64,000 nucleotides of DNA, taken from contig NZ_JAMOHZ010000001.1 in assembly GCF_024448715.1 (NCBI RefSeq), positions 434,001-498,000 on the forward strand, given 5' to 3'. This document shows positions 38,099 through 49,114 of the stretch, in pieces; the first letter of the stretch is position 1, and every line of letters starts with the position of its first letter. The DNA comes from Stutzerimonas stutzeri. GTDB lineage: Bacteria; Pseudomonadota; Gammaproteobacteria; Pseudomonadales; Pseudomonadaceae. The notes under the pieces are model-generated. The model had not been told where the DNA came from and ran no database searches. It saw only the letters and a list, made by a program, of their open reading frames with translations. Both the position numbers and the translations under genes were made by a program.

Positions 38099-38146
38099 TC
38101 CAGGCTCGGTCAGATGGCCGAGCCCTTCTCAAATCGAAACACTTGA

Positions 38147-39502
38147 ATGCTCCTCTGCACGGTACACCCCCTTCCCTATCAGCCTGATCCAGCCACTTGG
38201 TTCGAGCGCATTCGCCATGCGCCCGGAGCGGTACTGTTCGACTCCGGACGGCCGATCGCCGAGCGCGGCCGTTATGACCTGTTGAGCGCCTGGCCAATGG
38301 ATCTGCTGGAGCCCGGCGCGACAGAAAGCGGCGCCACCTTCTTCGCACGCCTTCGCGGCGCCTTGCTATCGCTCGGCGAAGCGGAAGTACCAGCAGGTCT
38401 TGAGATTCCTTTCGCAGGCGGCCTGCTGGGCTTTCTCAGCTATGACTTCGGCACGCGGCTGGAGCGGCTCCCTGCGACCGCCACGCAGGATTTGCAGCTG
38501 CCTGTCGCGCGGTTCGGCCTATACGCCTGGGCACTGATCAGCGATCACCGCCGCCAAGCGACTCATCTGATTTTTCACCCGAAGCTTGGCGATGCGGATC
38601 GGATTCGTCTGATCGAGCTGTTTGAATCCGAGCGGCAACCAGCGGGCGGTTTTTTCAGCCTTTCCTCGGCCTTTGCCCCAGACCTGCCGCCTGCCGAATA
38701 TCAGCGTGCGGTCGAACGTATCCAGCAATACATCCAGGCTGGAGACTGTTATCAGGTCAACTTCGCGCAGCGCTTCTGCGCGCCCTGCACCGGTGATGCC
38801 TGGCAGGCTTATCGAGCCCTGCGCGCCGCCTGTCCAACGCCCTACTCCGGTTTTATGACCCTGGACAATGGAGCAATCGTCAGCCTGTCCCCCGAACGCT
38901 TTCTTCGTCTTACCGACGGCACCGTTGAAACCCGCCCCATTAAGGGCACGCGTCCTCGTCGGCACGATCCGCAGGCCGACCAGGCCGAGGCCCAGATACT
39001 GCTTGCGAGCGAGAAGGACCGTGCGGAAAACTTGATGATTGTCGACCTGCTACGCAACGATCTCGGGCGCAGCTGCGAGATCGGCAGCGTAAGGGTTCCC
39101 GAATTGTTCTCGCTGGAAAGCTATCCGAACGTCCATCATCTGGTTAGTAGCGTCACCGGTACCCTGGCCGCCGGCAAAGACGCATTGGACCTGTTGGCAG
39201 GCAGCTTTCCGGGCGGTTCGATAACTGGCGCGCCGAAAATCCGCGCCATGCAGATCATCGATGAGCTGGAAGCCACCCGCCGCTCGATCTACTGCGGCTC
39301 ATTGCTTTATCTCGACGTGCGGGGCGAAATGGACAGTTCGATCGCCATCCGTACGCTCCTGATAAGCGACGGGCAGGCAAGCTGCTGGGGCGGCGGAGGG
39401 ATCGTCGCGGATTCGAGCTGGCAGGCCGAATACCGGGAATCGATGGATAAGGTTGATATCTTGATGAAAGCGCTTGAATCAGCCTTTTCCGAATTGCCAT
39501 AG
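38147..39502 (+). CDS. pabB: Aminodeoxychorismate synthase component I
   Basis: Chorismate-using enzyme of folate synthesis; with PabA it makes 4-amino-4-deoxychorismate. 451 residues. The C-terminal chorismate-binding domain carries the family motifs IKGTRPRR (near 265), SEKDRAENLMIVDLLRNDLGR (near 287-307) and GSFPGGSITGAPKIRAMQIIDELE (near 350-373). The N-terminal residues MLLCTVHPLPYQPDP resemble other pseudomonad PabB proteins. In P. aeruginosa pabB is followed by thrH; here a defence-type operon intervenes. Confidence 0.94.
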   Translation: MLLCTVHPLPYQPDPATWFERIRHAPGAVLFDSGRPIAERGRYDLLSAWPMDLLEPGATESGATFFARLRGALLSLGEAEVPAGLEIPFAGGLLGFLSYDFGTRLERLPATATQDLQLPVARFGLYAWALISDHRRQATHLIFHPKLGDADRIRLIELFESERQPAGGFFSLSSAFAPDLPPAEYQRAVERIQQYIQAGDCYQVNFAQRFCAPCTGDAWQAYRALRAACPTPYSGFMTLDNGAIVSLSPERFLRLTDGTVETRPIKGTRPRRHDPQADQAEAQILLASEKDRAENLMIVDLLRNDLGRSCEIGSVRVPELFSLESYPNVHHLVSSVTGTLAAGKDALDLLAGSFPGGSITGAPKIRAMQIIDELEATRRSIYCGSLLYLDVRGEMDSSIAIRTLLISDGQASCWGGGGIVADSSWQAEYRESMDKVDILMKALESAFSELP

Positions 39503-39622
39503 AAGAACGAATCCTCTTCACGCATGCGCCCAACCCAACGCAAGCGTTTTGCAAACAGGCCAATAAGTACCCATGAGAGGCCGCACGGTTATGCGACTCC
39601 GCTCCATTTAAGAAGGAAAATT

Positions 39623-42600
39623 ATGCCCAGCTTGAACCGCATCATTCTGATCAATACCCACCTTCAGGGTGTGGTAGAGCTGGTCGTGGACGGTCATACC
39701 AATATTTGTGGAACCAATGCTTCCGGTAAAACCACGCTGCAGCGCTTGGTACCGGTGTTCTATGGCGAGTACCCGAGCCGCGTGGTGCCGGCCACGCGTG
39801 ACAGCTTCGAGCGTTGGTATCTGCCCACCGAGCAGAGCTTCATCATTTACGAATACCGGCGCATGGACGACCATCTTTGCCAAGTCGTCCTGGCCAGCGC
39901 CAGCGATGGCAAAGGCGTCGTTTATCGCTTGGTGCAGAAAGGCTTTGATCTAGAGGACTACACCAAGAGCCGCCAGGGCGAGGCCATCACCTGTCTGAGC
40001 ATGGCGGAGTTGGGGCGTCAGCTAAAGCAAGCTGGAGTGCCCATCACCACGCTACTCAACACTCGCCAGTTCCGCGCCATTATCCAGAATGACCGCAGCC
40101 TACTTGCAGCAGACGGCCAGCGCGCCGAATTGCGGACCTGGGCGCGGCAATTCTCGTTGTGCGACAGCGAGCACTCACTGCGCCACATTGAAAAACTCGC
40201 CCGCGCGGTGCACTCGCGCGAAGGCAAGATGGAAACCGTCAAATCGATGGTCGCCGCGATCCTCGAGGAAGACGGCGTCAGCCCCCCGTCCACCCATCTC
40301 AACCTGCAGCGGGTCGAGGACTGGATTCGTGACAGCCGATTAATTCAAGGCTTCAACGCGATCCGACCGGAATTCGACAAACTCGAGCGTGAATATCAGG
40401 ACCTGCTCGCCAGCGAACATCGCCTAAGTGGCCTGCTGCTCGGCTATCGCGCCGACGATTCGCGCCTGTTCCAGCGCCAGGAAGAAACCGCCTCGGTCAT
40501 CGAACAGACCGGTCGTCAGCTAAAGCAATTGGAGGAGCAGTGGAAGGATCAGCGCGACACGCTCAACCAGGAATTTTCTGCGGCCAAGGGTGATGTTTCG
40601 CGTATCGAGGAGGAGCTGGATCAAATCGAGGAGCAATATCAGGTTTTTCTCGATGCCGACATGGATCAGGCCAAGGCCGACTTGGAGCAGGTCGGCGTCT
40701 GGCGCGACGATCTGAATAACCTGCAGGCCCGTCACCGTCTACTGACCGAACAGCATCGGGACGTGGAACACGCCTACCTGGAACGCCAGCAGGCGATCAA
40801 AGATCAGCGCGAGGCGGCTCTAGATCAGCTGCGCGAGCAACAGGATGCCCTGCGCGAGGAGCGTGATTCGCAAAAAGCGTTGCAAGATGACGCCCTGAAT
40901 ACGCTGGAACAAACCTTCAACAGCCGCCGCCAGCAAGGCGTAGAGGCCTTCGGCGAGCGCAAGCACCAACTGCACCTTGAGCAGAATCGACTGCAGCAGC
41001 TCATCGACAATTCCGGCTACACCGAGGACGAAAACCTCAGCCTCGCGATCCTTGACCGCCGCTTGGACGAAGCCGACGAGAAAGTCGAAGCTGCCGAATC
41101 CCTCGTCCAACAGCTCCAAAACCAGGAACGCCTGCTGCGCAATCGGCGCGATGAATCCAACAATACGCTTACGCTATGCAGGCGGAGACTGAACGAGCGC
41201 CAGGAACAACTCGACGACCTGGAACGCCTGCTTTACCCCGGGCAGCACACCCTGCTGGAATTTTTGCGCCGCGAACAACCTGGCTGGGAAAGCCGCCTGG
41301 GCAAGGTGATCGAGCCTGCGTTACTGCAGCGCGCCGATCTCAAGCCGGCATTGAGCGAGACCGATCCGGACAGCCTGTTTGGCCTGCACTTGGATCTGTC
41401 TACTTTGGACGTCCCCGCTCATGCCGCCAGCGAAGCGGAGCTTCGCCGGCAAGTGCAGCTCGCCAAGGATGCCTTGGAGGATGCACAGAACCAGCAACAG
41501 GAAGCGGAAAAACAGCTGATCGAGGCCACCGCGGCCCTGGATGAGCAGCAACACCAGCTGGTAGTCGCCCGCACCGATTCGCACAATCGCCGTGACGATC
41601 GCCAGCGTCTCAAGGAAGAGCGTCGGAACCAGAAAGAAAAGCTCGATGCCGCCCTAGCCGAACGCCGCATAAAGGCCAGGAAGCAACTGGCCGAACTGGA
41701 GGCCCAGCTCAAGCAGTTAGCCAGCGAGCATCAGGACTGGCTGGACGAATTGAAGAATCAGCATCATGAGGAGCGCCTGGAAAAGTCTGCCCATTGGCAG
41801 CAGGTAATCGGCAGCCTCGACAGTCAGATTCGCCAGCTCAAGGCCAACGCCGACGAGCGCCGGGAGAAGGCAAAAAACGAGCTCGACGAGTGCGAGCTTT
41901 GGTATCAAGCAGAACTGACCTCCCGCGGTGTCGACGAAGCCGCAATCATCGATCTCAAGCGCCAGATTAAAACCCTCGGCGAACGGATCACTCGCGCCGA
42001 GCAGCGCCGCTCCGATGTCCTGCGCTATGAGGAGTGGTACCGGCACAGTTGGTTGCAACGCAAGCCCAAACTACAGAGCGAATTAAGTCAGGGCCGCACC
42101 TGCATGGGCGAGCTGGAGCAGCAGCTTAAAACCGCCACGGCAAGCTACAAGAGTGAACGCAGCCGCTTCGAAGATGAGCGCCTCAAGGCCATCCAATTGA
42201 AGGGCAGCCTCGATGATGCGCTGACCCGCCTGAAATCGCTGCTCAAGCGCCTCGGCGAGCTCAAGCTGCCCCGTGATGGCGAAATCGCCGAGGGCGAACT
42301 GGATGAGCGTCTGCGTTTAGGTGAGGAGCAATTGCATGCTCGCGAGCAGATGCTTTCCGCGATCAAGAGCCATGTTGAGCACTTCGATAACCTCATCGTT
42401 GGCCAGTCCGGCTCCAACCTGGCGGAAACCTGGGAGCGCAGCCGCGAGGAATGCACCCTGGTCAATGTTCGAGGCATTTCCAGCCTCGATTACCGCAAGC
42501 TAGTGCCTCATCTGGCACAGCTGCTTAATGTATTGGTGCCGCAAAGCCTTACCGCCCTGCGTGAACAGGGCAAGATTTTCGGTATCGACCTTCATGGCTA

Positions 42601-43297
42601 CTACGAGGTGCTGGCTGACATCGATCGACGCATCGCCACCCAGAGCGCGCGTATTACTCGCGAGGTGAGCGAGGAGCTGTTCCTGGACGGCGTCTCCGAT
42701 TCGGCGGTGCGCATCCGCTCGCGTATCAGCGAACTGGAATTCTGGCCGGAGCTTAAAGCGTTCATCTCGGCATTCCGCGAATGGCGGGAGGACGGTTTTA
42801 GCGAACTGCCCAGCGAGGAATACACTGCCAGCATGCGCCGAGCACTGGACATCATTGGCCGCTCGGCGGTGAGTAACGGCATTGCCGGCCTGTTGGAAAT
42901 CGAACTGCGCCTGCGCGAGGGCAACAGTGATCTGGTGATCCGTACCGACCGCCAGCTCAACGAATCTTCCAGCCACGGCATGGCCTATCTGATCCTCTGC
43001 AAATTTCTGCTGGCTTTCACCCGCCTGCTGCGCGGAGGTTCGCCGGCCACCATCCATTGGCCGATCGATGAACTGGGTACCTTGCACCACAACAACGTAA
43101 AGAAGATTTTCGACGCCTGTAGCAACAACAACATCCGCGTCCTCGGCGCCTTCCCCAATCCGGACTCCGAGGTGCTATCACTGTTCACCAATCGCTACAT
43201 CGTCAACAAGCAGACCCGCCAGTTGCAGGTAGTCAAGCCGAAGGTGGATCTCATCGCGGCGAAACTCATGGCACGCAGAACCGGAGAGGTGGTTTAA
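39623..43297 (+). CDS. SMC-like ATPase of a Wadjet/MksBEFG-type system (JetC/MksB-like)
   Basis: Very long protein of 1224 residues. It has Walker A GTNASGKT at 30-37, an extended central coiled coil rich in Glu, Gln, Arg and Leu (roughly 250-1000, with a hinge-like break near 590-640), a signature-like SSSHGMAYLILCKF near 1114-1127 and Walker B WPIDELG with D1149-E1150. This is the plan of an SMC/MukB-type condensin that extrudes DNA loops. The ATG at 39623 follows AGAAGGAAAA and fits the start of other family members. Three genes follow with 0-4 base spacing, completing the complex. Such systems remove small circular plasmid DNA. Confidence 0.85.
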   Translation: MPSLNRIILINTHLQGVVELVVDGHTNICGTNASGKTTLQRLVPVFYGEYPSRVVPATRDSFERWYLPTEQSFIIYEYRRMDDHLCQVVLASASDGKGVVYRLVQKGFDLEDYTKSRQGEAITCLSMAELGRQLKQAGVPITTLLNTRQFRAIIQNDRSLLAADGQRAELRTWARQFSLCDSEHSLRHIEKLARAVHSREGKMETVKSMVAAILEEDGVSPPSTHLNLQRVEDWIRDSRLIQGFNAIRPEFDKLEREYQDLLASEHRLSGLLLGYRADDSRLFQRQEETASVIEQTGRQLKQLEEQWKDQRDTLNQEFSAAKGDVSRIEEELDQIEEQYQVFLDADMDQAKADLEQVGVWRDDLNNLQARHRLLTEQHRDVEHAYLERQQAIKDQREAALDQLREQQDALREERDSQKALQDDALNTLEQTFNSRRQQGVEAFGERKHQLHLEQNRLQQLIDNSGYTEDENLSLAILDRRLDEADEKVEAAESLVQQLQNQERLLRNRRDESNNTLTLCRRRLNERQEQLDDLERLLYPGQHTLLEFLRREQPGWESRLGKVIEPALLQRADLKPALSETDPDSLFGLHLDLSTLDVPAHAASEAELRRQVQLAKDALEDAQNQQQEAEKQLIEATAALDEQQHQLVVARTDSHNRRDDRQRLKEERRNQKEKLDAALAERRIKARKQLAELEAQLKQLASEHQDWLDELKNQHHEERLEKSAHWQQVIGSLDSQIRQLKANADERREKAKNELDECELWYQAELTSRGVDEAAIIDLKRQIKTLGERITRAEQRRSDVLRYEEWYRHSWLQRKPKLQSELSQGRTCMGELEQQLKTATASYKSERSRFEDERLKAIQLKGSLDDALTRLKSLLKRLGELKLPRDGEIAEGELDERLRLGEEQLHAREQMLSAIKSHVEHFDNLIVGQSGSNLAETWERSREECTLVNVRGISSLDYRKLVPHLAQLLNVLVPQSLTALREQGKIFGIDLHGYYEVLADIDRRIATQSARITREVSEELFLDGVSDSAVRIRSRISELEFWPELKAFISAFREWREDGFSELPSEEYTASMRRALDIIGRSAVSNGIAGLLEIELRLREGNSDLVIRTDRQLNESSSHGMAYLILCKFLLAFTRLLRGGSPATIHWPIDELGTLHHNNVKKIFDACSNNNIRVLGAFPNPDSEVLSLFTNRYIVNKQTRQLQVVKPKVDLIAAKLMARRTGEVV

Positions 43298-43939
43298 ATG
43301 CTCTCGACGAAAGGACAGGTCATCGAATGCCTACTCAAAGGCGACTTCATCTGCCGCATCACCAACGAGGATGGCTGGCGCTTCCTGAAAAATCCTGCCA
43401 ACCGTGAACAGTTGGACGATTATTTGGGCACGCTCAACCGCGTTGTCGCCACGGTCGGCACCGGCGCCGACAGCGATGTGTTCTTCTGCGGCTATCGCCA
43501 GCTTGGTGAAGATCAGCGCAGAGTTGTCAGCCAACAGTTTCGTGACATCTGCAGTGCGCTGACACCGCTGGTGGAGTGGCTGGTTCTCGTGCAGGAGGCA
43601 AGCGCGCAAGACGCTCCACTCACCGAAGGCAGCGCCTTGCGTCTCAACGAGCTGCAAAGCGTGGTCGAAGACACTCCGGCGTTTCGCGAACAGCTGGCGC
43701 GCATCAGCCATTACCGGCTATTCGGCTCGACCAGTGTGAATACCGATGGGCAGATCAAACAGGTCTTCAAACGCCTCTGTGAGATGGGTTACTTGTTTCG
43801 CCCGAATCCCGACAAGCAGATCTATCTGGCCACCGGCAAGCTGGACTATTTGTATGAAGTAATCCGTTTCATCGACGAAACCGAAAGCCTGGGGCTGGAA
43901 GATCGCGCCGACGAGGCTAGCCAAGGCCACCTGTTATGA
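43298..43939 (+). CDS. MksE/JetB-like subunit of the SMC complex
   Basis: Protein of 213 residues beginning directly after the SMC stop. It resembles MksE-type winged-helix subunits that bind the kleisin: the C-terminal segment FKRLCEMGYLFRPNPDKQ with LYEVIRFI is the clearest part. Function inferred from operon position and this fold. It overlaps the next gene by 4 bases. Confidence 0.75.
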   Translation: MLSTKGQVIECLLKGDFICRITNEDGWRFLKNPANREQLDDYLGTLNRVVATVGTGADSDVFFCGYRQLGEDQRRVVSQQFRDICSALTPLVEWLVLVQEASAQDAPLTEGSALRLNELQSVVEDTPAFREQLARISHYRLFGSTSVNTDGQIKQVFKRLCEMGYLFRPNPDKQIYLATGKLDYLYEVIRFIDETESLGLEDRADEASQGHLL

Positions 43940-45156
43940 ACAGCAACCTTCATCAGGGTGGGGTGCGCTTCCTGCGCCAACTCGGCCGCCATGCCGAACC
44001 GATCATGGATGCTTACCTGACCGGCTCGTTGCCGGACGACACGCTGGAGCCAGCAGTACAGGATCGACTGGTAAAGGACGGCATCCTCTATCGTCCCGAA
44101 CCAGGCGCCGACCTGCACCTGCGCCGAGTGGTGCGGGCGTTGCTCGAAGAAGCCCTGCGCGATGATCGCAACCGGCAGATCGACGCCAATACCGGCTCGG
44201 CGCTAGCTACCTTCAAGACGCTGGCTGCACATTACAAAGAAGCTCGCCACCAGGGTGATTATGCTGCCGCAGACGCCTACCTGGCGGACCTTAAGGAACA
44301 CGTCTACGCATTCGGTGAAACCCTGAGCCACAGCATTCGCGTGCTATGGAGCCGAATCAACAACGAGTTCGGCTACGTCGGCACATTGAATGCCAAGATC
44401 CGAGAAAACGAATTAGCCCAGGCTCAGGTAAGTGAGCTGCTCGCTGGGCTGGAAATGATCAGCTTCGAGGAGCTGGCCGAAGCTGCGGGCGAGCTCCGTG
44501 AGCTGCGCCGCCTGTTGGTCGCCAGCCTGCAGCATACGGTCAGTGCCTGCGCTCAGGAGCTGAGCATCGTGCAGGGACGCCTGCTGGAGTTGCTTGGCCG
44601 CTTCCGGCAAATCCGAGGTCGCACACGCCTGTTAAAGGGCTGGCTGCTACACACGAATCAGCAGCCCGACTATCAGGTGGGCAACCACGCCGTTCATCTG
44701 GAAGTACCGCAGCTGTTCAACCTCGCCGGACCGATCCTGGCGCCTGCAGCGGTGGACGTTCATAACCCGCTACACGAACCCGACCTGCTGGAGCTCGTTG
44801 CTCAGTTGCGCCTCAATCAGTCGCAGGAGCAATTCAGCACAGCGCCGGTCGAGGCGGCGGAGTTCATGCTCGGCGAGGTGGACGCCTTCGAAGTTGTCAG
44901 CAATCCGATCCGCGACGCTGTGGCGACCTACTTTTGCCATGTCATCGACAGAGGCCAGGCAGTTTCGGCGCTGGAATATCGCCAGCAGCACAACCTGCCC
45001 TGGAATGCGGAAAGCTGGCTGTATCAAGTTATCGCCGGCTACGAAGGCCTGCCGGATGAGCAGAAGCGGGATTTTGAGCTGGACCCCATCGGCGAGGTGC
45101 ATCCGGTATTTTCCGGCAACTTCATTGTGAGGGATGTGGCGTTGGGACTGGCATGA
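43936..45156 (+). CDS. MksF/JetA-like kleisin subunit
   Basis: Protein of 406 residues with a winged-helix-like N-terminus (about 1-75), a long helical middle (about 80-210: ALATFKTLAAHYKEARHQGD and LAQAQVSELLAGLEMISFEE), and a C-terminal winged-helix part ending GEVHPVFSGNFIVRDVALGLA. This is the layout expected for the kleisin that bridges the SMC heads. Assigned mainly from context; direct sequence recognition is weak. It overlaps both neighbours by 4 bases. Confidence 0.68.
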   Translation: MNSNLHQGGVRFLRQLGRHAEPIMDAYLTGSLPDDTLEPAVQDRLVKDGILYRPEPGADLHLRRVVRALLEEALRDDRNRQIDANTGSALATFKTLAAHYKEARHQGDYAAADAYLADLKEHVYAFGETLSHSIRVLWSRINNEFGYVGTLNAKIRENELAQAQVSELLAGLEMISFEELAEAAGELRELRRLLVASLQHTVSACAQELSIVQGRLLELLGRFRQIRGRTRLLKGWLLHTNQQPDYQVGNHAVHLEVPQLFNLAGPILAPAAVDVHNPLHEPDLLELVAQLRLNQSQEQFSTAPVEAAEFMLGEVDAFEVVSNPIRDAVATYFCHVIDRGQAVSALEYRQQHNLPWNAESWLYQVIAGYEGLPDEQKRDFELDPIGEVHPVFSGNFIVRDVALGLA

Positions 45157-45998
45157 AGAGGAAATTATATGAAGCTGTCCGTCAACTGCTTCGCGAGCGC
45201 CAGGAACGAGTCCCGTTAAGTACGACCTGGAAGAAAATCCACAGCCATTTCGACATTGGCGTGCCCGAAGGCAAATGGCTGAAGTTCGATCGGGAACAGC
45301 GGGAAATACTGCGTCAACAAGCCTTCATGGATTGGGGTTTCGATCCGCTGGAAGGTATTCCAGACGGTACACGACTTGAAGTTGCCGCCCAGGCTATCGA
45401 TGAAAAAATCGCCCGTCAGCGTCCTGACGACGGTTATGTACTGATCAAAGGCCGCCTCCCCTTCCCCTTGCCAACGCTGAGCCCGGAGCTGAGCCCGGAG
45501 CTGAGCCTGCGCGTGCCGTTGGCTAGTCTGAACCTCGCTGCGATCGCTCAAGTTCTGGTTATCGAAAACCTCGACAGCTTCGACGACTGGCAGCAATACC
45601 ATGCGCCCACAGAGTTAAACGACAGCCTGCTGCTCTATCGCGGCCATGGCGGTTGGGCCAGAGGCACCCGACGGCTGCTCGCCAGCCTGCCCACGACCGC
45701 TAGAGTCATCGTCTTCCCCGACTATGATCCAGCCGGCCTGTTCATCGCCGCGACCTTACCCCGTGCCGATGCGCTACTGATACCGCACCTCGACGAGACG
45801 CTGATAAGAAAAGGCAGCAGAGAACATTCTGGCCGTCAGTACAGGGCCACTCGCTATCTGGACCGCAGCGAACTGGGCAACTGGCAAGATGTGTGGGAGG
45901 AAATGAAGGAAAGAGGCGTCAGCATCAAGCAGCAACATATGCTGGCTTTGGGTACAACATTGCAAGTGGTGGCGCGCCAGGCAGATGGCTCGCGTTAG
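45153..45998 (+). CDS. JetD/MksG-like Toprim nuclease
   Basis: Protein of 281 residues with a Toprim-type metal site: VLVIENLDSF gives Glu138, and VIVFPDYDPAG gives Asp190 and Asp192, similar to the topoisomerase VI A-type Toprim of JetD. A basic N-terminal segment (about 1-60) looks like a DNA-binding winged helix. It is shorter than the JetD proteins of common Wadjet systems, so the N-terminal part may be reduced. It would cleave DNA trapped by the SMC complex. The linker holds a short repeat, LSPELSPELS (110-119). Confidence 0.75.
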   Translation: MKRKLYEAVRQLLRERQERVPLSTTWKKIHSHFDIGVPEGKWLKFDREQREILRQQAFMDWGFDPLEGIPDGTRLEVAAQAIDEKIARQRPDDGYVLIKGRLPFPLPTLSPELSPELSLRVPLASLNLAAIAQVLVIENLDSFDDWQQYHAPTELNDSLLLYRGHGGWARGTRRLLASLPTTARVIVFPDYDPAGLFIAATLPRADALLIPHLDETLIRKGSREHSGRQYRATRYLDRSELGNWQDVWEEMKERGVSIKQQHMLALGTTLQVVARQADGSR

Positions 45999-46025
45999 CT
46001 GTTGATGGTAACAATGACTAGAACG

Positions 46026-46056
46026 AACGAGGCCCGCATAAGCGGGCCTCGTTTTT
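46026..46056. terminator. Terminator between the Wadjet-like operon and thrH
   Basis: CGAGGCCCGC-ATAA-GCGGGCCTCG followed by TTTTT; a strong stem placed 28 bases after the nuclease gene stop and 15 bases beyond the thrH stop. Confidence 0.9.
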
Positions 46057-46070
46057 GATGCAAAGCTGGA

Positions 46071-46688
46071 CTAAAGGCTAAGGTTGCGATTCGATGCCTT
46101 GAGGAATTCCTGCTTAAGCGCCTCGAACGTATGCACAGCCGGGAACTGCGGAAACTCGCGGATAACATTGTCTGGCGCATGGAACAGGATGCCGGCATGC
46201 GCCTCGGAAAGCATGGTGGTGTCGTTGTACGAGTCACCAGCGGCAATGATGCGGTAATACAGGCTTTTCAGCGCAATCACGGATTGACGCTTGGGATCCT
46301 TCTGGCGCAGTTGGTAATCGACGACGCGACCCGACTCGTCAGTGATCAAGCGATGGCAAAGCAGCGTCGGGAAGCCCAGCTGACGCATCAGCGGCTGTGA
46401 AAATTCGTAGAACGTATCCGACAGAATCACGACCTGGAAACGCTCACGCAGCCAGTCGACGAATTCGACGGCGCCGTCCAGTGGCTTCAGAGTGCTAATG
46501 ACGGCCTGAATGTCTGACAGCTTCAAGCCATGCTCGTCCAGGATGCGCAGCCGCTGCTTCATCAGCACGTCATAGTCTGGAATGTCCCGCGTGGTCGCCC
46601 GCAGCGATTCGATTCCAGTGGCCTCGGCAAAGGCGATCCAGATTTCCGGAACCAAAACACCTTCCAGGTCGAGACAGGCTATTTCCAC
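46071..46688 (-). CDS. thrH: ThrH, phosphoserine/homoserine phosphotransferase
   Basis: HAD-family enzyme of 205 residues with phosphoserine phosphatase and phosphoserine:homoserine phosphotransferase activity. Motif I is DLEGVL (Asp nucleophile, residues 6-11), motif II is ILSDTF, motif III includes the Lys in QKDPKRQ, and motif IV is AAGDSYNDTTML. The start is a GTG at 46688 with GAGGAG 6 bases upstream; it reproduces the length and N-terminus (xEIACLDLEG) of P. aeruginosa ThrH as I recall it. Confidence 0.94.
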   Translation of the reverse strand: MEIACLDLEGVLVPEIWIAFAEATGIESLRATTRDIPDYDVLMKQRLRILDEHGLKLSDIQAVISTLKPLDGAVEFVDWLRERFQVVILSDTFYEFSQPLMRQLGFPTLLCHRLITDESGRVVDYQLRQKDPKRQSVIALKSLYYRIIAAGDSYNDTTMLSEAHAGILFHAPDNVIREFPQFPAVHTFEALKQEFLKASNRNLSL

Positions 46689-46873
46689 GGGCCACTCCTC
46701 AAAGCAGAAAAATTGAAGCGGCACTCTAACGGCAGTGGCCGAGGGACGCAACGCAACGCTTATTCCCTAAACAGCGGTAGATCAACCTCAAACGTTATTT
46801 AGAGTCATAAAGCCAGTTTGTTAACATCCGCGGCCAGCAGAGCGCGCCAAGCGCCAACCAAGGAAGCCGCCTG

Positions 46874-47608
46874 ATGAGCCAATCTATTGATGTAGCCGAG
46901 CTGGCAGCCGCCTATGCCAGCAAGTCCCCACAGGAAGTTCTCAAGCTCGCCTTCGATCTGTTCGGCGACGATCTCTGGATCTCGTTCAGCGGTGCTGAAG
47001 ATGTAGTGCTGGTCGATATGGCCTGGAAACTGAACAAGAACGTCAAAGTGTTCAGCCTGGATACCGGTCGCCTGCACGGCGAAACCTACCGGTTTATCGA
47101 GCAGGTTCGGGAGCATTACGGCATTCCGATTCAGATCATGACGCCGGACCCCAAACTGCTCGAGCCAATGGTCAACGAAAAAGGTCTGTTCAGCTTCTAT
47201 CGCGACGGCCATGGCGAATGCTGCGGCATCCGCAAGATCGAGCCACTGCGGCGCAAGCTTTCCGGCGTCCGCGCCTGGGCTACCGGCCAGCGTCGCGACC
47301 AGAGCCCTGGCACGCGCAGCCAGGTATCGGTGCTGGAAATCGACAGCGCCTTTTCGACGCCCGAGCACACGCTATACAAGTTCAATCCATTGGCGCAGAT
47401 GACCAGCGAGGAAGTCTGGGGTTATATCCGCATGCTCGAAGTGCCTTACAACAGCCTGCATGAGCGCGGTTTCATCAGCATTGGCTGCGAACCCTGCACC
47501 CGTCCTGTTTTGCCGAACCAGCACGAACGCGAAGGTCGTTGGTGGTGGGAGGAGTCCACGCAGAAAGAGTGCGGCCTGCATGCCGGTAACTTGATCGCGA
47601 AAAGCTGA
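46874..47608 (+). CDS. cysH: Adenylylsulfate (APS) reductase, CysH type with [4Fe-4S] cluster
   Basis: Assimilatory sulfate reduction enzyme of 244 residues, turning APS into sulfite and AMP with thioredoxin. The cysteine pairs [11 protein letters not shown] (near 117-127) and GCEPCTRP (near 204-211) mark the iron-sulfur APS reductase group rather than the cluster-free PAPS reductases. The P-loop-like [13 protein letters not shown] is near 38-50, and the catalytic Cys is near the C-terminus (KECGLH). cysB lies downstream and convergent. Confidence 0.95.
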   Translation: MSQSIDVAELAAAYASKSPQEVLKLAFDLFGDDLWISFSGAEDVVLVDMAWKLNKNVKVFSLDTGRLHGETYRFIEQVREHYGIPIQIMTPDPKLLEPMVNEKGLFSFYRDGHGECCGIRKIEPLRRKLSGVRAWATGQRRDQSPGTRSQVSVLEIDSAFSTPEHTLYKFNPLAQMTSEEVWGYIRMLEVPYNSLHERGFISIGCEPCTRPVLPNQHEREGRWWWEESTQKECGLHAGNLIAKS

Positions 47609-47639
47609 CGGCCTGGTTTCGCGTCCCCAGTAATAGCCG

Positions 47640-47672
47640 CCTACGAGCTGATTTCACCGGCCAGCTCGTAGG
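47640..47672. repeat. Inverted repeat downstream of cysH
   Basis: Perfect 11-bp arms CCTACGAGCTG (47640-47650) and CAGCTCGTAGG (47662-47672), spacer 11. It has no T-run. It resembles a REP-type palindrome more than a terminator. Confidence 0.55.
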
Positions 47673-47823
47673 ATCGCCTCGGACCCTGGCCGGAGCCGGC
47701 TAAATTCGAAGCGTTGTTCTCACTGCCACAGTGATAGGGGTCGATCACCCTACCGACACCCCGCTATCGTCTCCGACCGCAGCATCTTGTCAGCCACTGA
47801 CTCGGGCCGAATCTCGCGCCCCA

Positions 47824-49114
<1,291 letters not shown>

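Noticed and set aside
45479-45511. Tandem repeat in the Toprim gene as a phase-variable tract
   Set aside because: Only about two and a half imperfect 12-base units in frame; changes would add or remove four residues without shifting the frame.
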